The position numbers and the translations under genes are program-made. Source: Glandiceps talaboti (Eukaryota; Hemichordata; Enteropneusta; Spengelidae). Taken from it: a stretch of 64,000 nt of DNA. The notes beneath the pieces were generated by a model. That model was not told the DNA's origin, searched no databases, and saw nothing but the letters and a program-made list of their open reading frames with translations. The stretch's first letter is position 1, and the number at the start of each line of letters is the position of its first letter. The DNA lies in assembly GCF_964340395.1 (NCBI RefSeq), contig NC_135559.1:18533050-18597049 (forward strand). The letters are read 5' to 3'. This document shows, one piece after another, positions 49,673 through 64,000 of the stretch.

Positions 49673-52519
49673 TATGCTTCGTAGCAGGCTGGGTGTTTGA
49701 AAGAATGCTTATCAGGTCTACCCAGTCTAGAGTGCAATTTGAAAATCTCTCTAGAGACTAGACCAACACGTTCTTTATAATACCATGTACCATGTTCTCG
49801 GCTCTGATGGACTCCATTGACTTTACACTTTGTTTAGTATCAACATTTTTCTTAGTTTGGCAAGAAAAATACGAGGGATCTAAGGGGGATTTGTCACTAC
49901 CAGTTGTTAGATGAGTAGTGACTGACAAAACCTTTATCATGAGTATTTTTGGAGTCAATGAGGAAAAATATTGGGGAATAACATAATTATACCAGTACCA
50001 GCAATGTAAAAGAAAAATCTTGGAAAGTAATGGCAATTTTGAATATTTTGACTCATATTTTGAACACAGCAGAACCAGTGACGTAGAAACCCTTAGGTAG
50101 ACACACGTAGTCGTGACATAGACAGGCGTTGTCGTGATGTAGAACAACCAGAGTATAATTCCCATATTTTTTTGTTCAACTTGGCTTGTGCTTGATAAAA
50201 TATAACACATATGACATAAATCACTTTGTGAAGACAGTCATTGTTTTGTAAAATACTGAATGTACTGTGTTCGACGTGTGAGAAAACACAACTGTAATGT
50301 GTTTCTGGTATTGAAAGCGTTTTATATCTCTCAGGGCAATAGTTATCTTGGTTGTTATCTCTCACTCCTGACATTCAAAATCAGTGTGCCCTCTAAGCCA
50401 ATTTGATGTGCCATTGACGCAAAAAACTTCTAGCGATGCACCAAAATTTGGTGTTCCCCTATCTCTGTGATGACGCACAAGAAGTGCCAGTTTTATCATT
50501 TTGATCCATAACAAAATTTGGCTATCATTTAATTAGAGGGAAAACTGATTCCAATACATTCCAATTTACCAATCTTGACAACACTGTCCATTTTTTTTTT
50601 TCAAAAGACATCCACTTATAATGGAGAAATCTTTATTGTATCTTTTTTAAATATCTCTTAGAAGAATTACACAGGAAAAAAAAAGTATGATACGGGGAAA
50701 AAATCAGCTTCAAAAATGTAAATCTCTGCTTGCAGAAAAAAAGGCTGGAACATTCCATGTATCACTGGGGGAGGCAGCATACCAGTTGAAGAATACCTCA
50801 TATATGTACAAAACTAAAAAATATTAGGAAATATTTTATTATTTTTAGAAATATTTTATAGTGCTGCCACCCCTACATGTAATGGGCTGTCCCAACTTGT
50901 CATCTTACATTTGTACAATATTTCGAACAGCAGTCTAAAACCTCCAAAAGTTTTTCTATTTTTTCTTCGTATCTTAATATGTATGCCTTCTTGAAAATCA
51001 AAAGAAGCCTTGTACAGCTATCATGTTCAGCTATGAGCCTCCTGTAACTTTTTTTCCTTTTTTTTTTTCTTCTTTTCAAATTCTATAATTTTTTCATTTT
51101 GTATATGACCCAAAAGAGTAAATTACATGTGTAAGAGCGTTAGCTGACTTGATGTGGCTTAGATTACAAAGCTTCTTCATTCACTTTTATACAATAAATC
51201 TTGACTGACCGACTACTCTCTGTTTTGAACTATAACTTTGCGATAAAAAAGAACAAAAAAAGAATGCAAAGTTTCCGAGATAAAGTGTAATTTGTTTTGA
51301 CATGAGTGCAAGAGAGAGAGCACAAATTACAACAAAAAAAGAAAATGGTCACCATATGAATGTTAGTTTGTTTTTTTGCAGTTGTATCCCACTTTTGTGA
51401 AGGTGTTATTGTTTTTACATTCGGTGACAATACTTGGTTGTTTGTTTGTTTGTTTGTTTCTAAAAGTTGTGTTGTGAATATTCAACACAAAACTGGAAGA
51501 AATGTGACACTATCAAGTCTGGCATTTAGATATTGTTATCACAAATCTTCCATTTGGTATGCTTGCATTTTTTTTTACGATTTTCATTTTTCATTTTTTT
51601 TCATCATTTTTTCCGGTCTTTTCTTTTTTAAATTACTATGTGCGACACAAAGTAAGATACCACTAGTCTACCTGTCTGTATACATATAACACAAGACAAA
51701 AAAAAACACTACTCAATTCTAATGGGATTTGACACAGGGGTCATATTTCAAAAAATGCATTATTACTACATACTTCCTTTCTGTTTACATTCGGTATAGA
51801 CGGAGATGCGAGCTGTTGGCTATGTACACAGCAAGCTCTGTAAAACACCAACATAGACATTATGTGAAACTTAGTAATATTGAATCACACATGACAAACA
51901 CCCCCTCCCTCACTCCAACCCGCCTGTTACCCCAAATTCCAAAATGAGCACCTTTTATGGTATTTGAGTTCAATAATGACAATGTTCCCAAAGTTTCCAC
52001 TGTCTTCATTTCCCCCCTACCCCTCACACAATACCTACTATGTCTACCTTTTTCAGCATGAGTTAGTGAATATCTGTTACTGTGTATCATAATTTGCTAT
52101 ATCATTTACTATGATCCAATGTCATAGAGACTATGAAAAATAAACAAACATCCATCAACTTGCTGAGATTTTGTGCATTAACCCGATTCTTTGTTCCTCC
52201 TTGCAAGGGAGAAAGAACAAGGAACTCCTTCTACCAACTTCAAGAAACCCCCCCCCCCCCCACATAAGGCCAGTAACAGTTACTACCCAAACAACTGTTA
52301 CTCTGTATGTGTGGGTATCACACCAGTCTTTAATATTTGATAGGTTTTATAAATTCTGTATACTATAGTCAGCAAGTAAGTAAGGAATAAACAGTCCTTT
52401 TTTTTCAAAGAATAAATTGTAAATTCATAAACTATTCAAATGAAGAAATACCAAATCACTTTTAAATAACAGTATTTAACACAACAGTTTTTACCAAAGT
52501 CTGGCAACTGCCTTGTATA
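49673..52519. other. Intergenic stretch, no gene recognised
   Basis: Single-copy AT-rich DNA with several A and T runs and a poly-C run at about 52249-52261. A minus-strand open frame at 49758-50210 shows no motif. Confidence 0.45.
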
Positions 52520-53010
52520 AGTGACCAACCTCTATGCAGGCCCTTAACTAGTGCTGAAAGCCAGTGACATGTCATTTAACTAGCGATACCTAGCAGTAAC
52601 CAGGCATCAGTACTGATTAGTAGTGACCAGCTTTAACTGGCCCTAACTAGCAGTGACCAGCCTCTGACTAGTACTGACTAGAAGTGCCCAGTCTTTAACT
52701 AGAGTTCATTAGAAATGGCCAGCATCAGACTGGGACTAACTCACAGTGACCAGTCTTAACTGGTTCTAACTAGCAGTGACCAGCCCATCATTATTGGTCA
52801 CTAGCAGTGGCTGGTTAATAATGGGTGCCAACAACCAACTGGTGTCAACTATAAATGACTTGCCTTAGACTAGTAACAGTTGCCAGACAGGACACAGACT
52901 AGCACTAACTACTAGTAATCGGCCCTTTATTACTTATAACAACTAGTGATCGGTCTTTTACTGGTAATATCTACCTTTGATAGTGTCAAGTACCAGAGAC
53001 TGGTTTGTTA
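52520..53010 (+). repeat. Degenerate repeat based on ACTAGCAGTGACCAG
   Basis: The words ACTAGCAGTGACCAGCC and CTTTAACTAG/CTTTAACTGG recur about every 35-45 bp with many substitutions. This is an old minisatellite about 3 kb past the importin stop. Confidence 0.7.
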
Positions 53011-56000
53011 ACTAGCACCTCTACTATCACAAAGTCTGACATTTTGATAAGTTGGTGACTTCAATCTTTAAATAAATGTTCCGTCACTCATTAAAGTTAG
53101 AACGTGATGTGCCCACACAATGACTTGTTTGTCTAAAAACCACAATCACTGAGTTATACCTTGAAGGAATTAATATTCATGAACCCTGGTTATCAACTGG
53201 ACTTTCCTTCCCATATTTCTTGATAAATGTTAGTTTGCCGGTATCGACTGGACCGACGTTTTCCAAAATTCCTTGATAACTGTTAATTTGCCAATATATA
53301 ATGCAATGGCGTAAAAGTGAAAACCACATACAGGCATGTCGTTACAAGTTTGTACTCTCTGCATAGCAATATAATAAAAGGTGTTCATATACTTTGCAAG
53401 CAGATAGTTTTTGACTTAAATAAAGTCCTGCCCAACCCACTTTAGTTCTACCAAAGGATCTTCCATCCCAGTTGAAATTCTGCCGAAAAAAAACCACGAC
53501 AAGAATTCCAACATGACATTTCCCCAGCTCTCTAGCCATTTCATTAACGCTGGAAATGTTTTGTCAACTTGATAAGATATTAAAAAAAAGAAATTCTGGA
53601 AAAGATAAATATTGTTTTGATTTATAACAATTCACGTATTATTTAGTGTGAATATAATTTTTAACATAGTAGTGGCAACCTGTCGTTTGGCTGAATTCAC
53701 ACTACCGTAAGTTCATCAGCTGATGTGCATGCTTATTGTTCTTGTGTGAGCACAGCTCATATATTCTACAGGTTTAATATTATCACTGCAAACATAGCAA
53801 AAGTTTGCAATTTGTAGTCATTGCAGGGAATTTTATAATCATGTTAAGTTTACATTCTTTCAAACATGTTTATGAATGTACTTAAGCATCATTGGTTAAT
53901 AATGGAGAAATTGCAATCTAGTTTCCTGGACTTGCTGTTTTCTGTCGGCGTGGCAACAGTGTGACAGCCTATTCTAGACACTTCATTATGCGAACTAGTG
54001 ATCTGGCAAATAGGTGGTTGGTGACATGTGACACTGTTTAAATGTGATTTTGCCAGTAATTTCAGTGCTAGAAGTTTAGGGAAACCCCATGTAATAATCA
54101 GACCATCAAGTCAAGTAGGACAGATTGTTTTCATGCCGTACTTAGGCAGTAAAAAAGTGCCTTTTTTTTTTTTTTATAAAATGGGTAAAATGTTGCCATT
54201 TGTCTGAAGAATGGGGGTAGGGGATTTATACAAGGGGAGAACTATCTTTTAAATACTAAATAGAAATCAAAACTACATTAGTATTATTTTTGTTTTGTGG
54301 TGTTGCAAATACTTAGAGATTAATTTCTCGTACACTATCAGAATAAGAATACTGTTCAAGCATTGCAAAACAACATCTTTTTTGTGTTTTAAAGGTGTCC
54401 TATTTTGTCCATATATGCCCTTTCAAAATATCCCTTAGGGTAAAACTGTTGGCAGGTAAAAAAAAAAAGCTTCAGTATGCTTATTAGAACATAAATATAG
54501 TTTGGGGGTTTATAAAAAGTAAAGGGAATACCAAGCAAAAGAAATAAAATTGGATTTTTTTTATCATCTATTAACTTTTGGCAGATAGTTATGAAAGATT
54601 ACACCAATCCCACTATGAGGCATATTACACCCCCCTTTATTGTCAAATGGAACAGTCCTACCAATAAAACAATAGGACTAAACCAAGTTAGGGTTAATTA
54701 TAGGTAGGATTATGTCCTTCTAAGTAATTATAATTCAGTTTTAAGAACGAATCTTATGGAGGTAGAAATCACGGAAACACTCAAAATCTGTATCCAGGTT
54801 CTAGTAATAGTATGTGAGGGGAGGGAGGGAGGACACTTATTATACTGGAAACTATTGACCCTGTCTGCTATGAAAACCATAACAGTTAAAATAATCATGT
54901 CCTTTCCCACTACACATAACCCATTTCAATATCTCCCAAATTGTACAGTGCCATCACTTGCTTCCTCCAGCGATACTTTTGTTTTTATCCATTGATGCTG
55001 GGTTGGCAAAACACAAAATATTACCTTTGGATATGGAAGTAGATGTGTCACTGCAAAGCCTTTCTACATATCAAAACTAAAGCATTGTATTTCATTCACA
55101 TCAGCTTTCTTCTAATTTTCTTGACAGGGTAAATATCATGTGTTCCCCTTACTTATTTTCGCAACATGATTCTCATCAGAAAGTTGCTTCTATGATTTTT
55201 ACCTCCGTAGATAAATTACTAACAAAAAAATGTGATAATCTGAAAATTCTATGTTAAAAGCAAGGTCATTCTTAAAATACAGAAAAACCAATATAATACA
55301 CTGGAGGAATCATAGAGTAACAAATACGTAAAAACATCGATTAAGAGAACTCTGAAATTTCAAAACCCTTGATAAAAAGAAAATATCGTACATAAAGAAA
55401 TAATGACTCTTGAAATGTTTTATGTCCTACAAGGGGTTCTCTAATTTTCAGAGTTCTCACTGATGTTCTCTCTATGGACAACTACGATTGACTGGCAGTT
55501 GTGTGCACGAATAAAAACGGAAAAAAAATTTGTTAACGTAAAATTAAAATTCACAAAAAAGGTGACTTTTTAAATACTACCACACTGTTTCTCTTCAGAA
55601 ACAATGTTTTACCATTTTTCATTCCGTGGGTAAAAACAGCAAATGCCTGATTTTTTAAACGTTACTTTTTTTCTCTCAATGTTTTGTATGGTTATAAAAA
55701 GTGTCTTTGAAATTCTACTTTTTGCAGATTAGTTCATGAAAACCTAAAATAGGTTGTGGTCTCTAATTGCACTAAAACTGAGATGAACTGGGTCAGGTTA
55801 TCGCCAACATCTTCCACGTTTTTTTTTCTTCTTCTTCGCTTCATTCGTCACAGTTTTTTTTTGAATAGTTCAGCAGTTTCAAAATCCCCAACGTTGCACT
55901 TTCCCTGGTCGCGGTTTGAGAGCAGGGGTGTATGTCTTGAGGATGTCGGTTGATGGTTGAAATGGAAGCACTTTGAGAATTGTGAGAGAGAGATACAAGG

Positions 56001-56012
56001 TTCTGTTCCATA
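53011..56012 (-). other. Importin alpha 3' flank, probably including its 3'UTR
   Basis: No gene is recognised. On the importin strand an AATAAA lies at 54641-54636, about 1.4 kb past the stop, and is a candidate poly(A) signal. Long 3'UTRs are usual for KPNA3/4-type genes. Confidence 0.4.
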
Positions 56013-63575
<7,563 letters not shown>

Positions 63576-64000
63576 CTGTTGGGATTCGAAAATATACATG
63601 TATAATGGTGAATATTGTTGTCAAAGTTAACGTATTAGACCACCCAAACGGAGTTGCTCCATTTTTCGTGTTTTATAAACACCCCCAAAACCATACATTT
63701 TAGAAAGCTCTTGATCTCAACTATGTGAAGATGTATATGAAAATATCAAAATACTCTGATTAAGCATTGTGAACTCAAAACAATTGGACATGAACAATTT
63801 TTGTATCAGGAAAATTACCTCATCTGACAGTGGTGTGATAGGTATGCCATACTTGTCAAAACATTCATACCACTAGATTTTACTTAGTGTACAAAACCTT
63901 CCCTGAAGGAAGACAATTTTTTTTTGTGCTACATCAATATGGTAAAAACTGGGGTTTATTAAATGAAATCTTTACCGAGTAGCGAGAACTACAGTGCAAA
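63576..64000 (-). other. Importin alpha intron at window edge
   Basis: The exon that should precede GDGPQ (ending NVCEQAVWALGNIIG in relatives) is not found here, so it lies beyond the window. A short open stretch at 63819-63872 has an incompatible splice phase. Confidence 0.6.

Noticed and set aside
48901-49761. 286-residue open frame
   Set aside because: It is read-through of a 42-bp tandem array (a multiple of three); no domain and no supporting splice sites.
49758-50210. 150-codon minus-strand open frame
   Set aside because: No recognisable motif, hydrophobic/Thr-rich mixed composition, and no splice or poly(A) context supporting a gene.
63819-63872. Short frame WYECFDKYGIPITPLSDE followed by GTAATT on the importin strand
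   Set aside because: It ends in phase 0 while the next importin exon needs phase 1, and it does not resemble importin alpha; it may be a chance frame or repeat scrap.

Overview
The window is genomic DNA from an animal (a bilaterian; probably an invertebrate, phylum not assignable from this sequence alone). It is AT-rich, has multi-kilobase introns with GT/AG splice sites, and is heavily loaded with micro- and minisatellites. No bacterial-style operons, rRNA, tRNA or CRISPR were found. Three conserved protein-coding genes could be assembled by joining exons with compatible splice phases. (1) The last two exons of POLA1, the DNA polymerase alpha catalytic subunit, lie at 686-2116 on the + strand; the rest of the gene is off the left edge. 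(2) A complete or nearly complete aristaless-related homeobox gene, Arx, lies at 24120-40895 on the - strand, with a paired-type Q50 homeodomain and a C-terminal OAR motif. (3) The C-terminal two thirds of an importin alpha of the KPNA3/KPNA4 type lies at 56013-63575 on the - strand in seven exons; its 5' exons are off the right edge.

Layout: 1-2.1 kb POLA1 3' end; 2.1-24.1 kb intergenic space between the two convergent genes POLA1 and Arx, packed with tandem arrays (55-bp array at 3.6-4.1 kb, 37-bp array with a 952-bp higher-order duplication at 5.2-7.3 kb, and many 2-5 bp microsatellites); 24.1-40.9 kb Arx with three long introns full of repeats; 40.9-56.0 kb intergenic space plus probable importin 3'UTR, with a 42-bp array at 48.8-49.6 kb; 56.0-64 kb importin alpha. 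One intron of the importin gene carries a 2.68-kb pogo/Tigger-like DNA transposon whose transposase ORF is open and has the full catalytic triad. Another carries a decayed LINE 3' end, and a third a 62-bp tandem array.

The biological highlight is the tail-to-tail POLA1/Arx neighbourhood. The same pair sits side by side in this orientation in mammals, where enhancers of ARX lie in and around POLA1. The window therefore looks like an ancient genomic regulatory block, now expanded by simple repeats. A second highlight is a dispersed repeat family seen at three loci (17.6, 46.4 and 48.8 kb). It is built on a roughly 42-bp unit with the core CGTCTGG and is arranged as + copies followed by - copies, suggesting a foldback element whose arms can grow into satellite arrays. 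Most other long open frames are read-through of simple repeats and were not annotated as genes.
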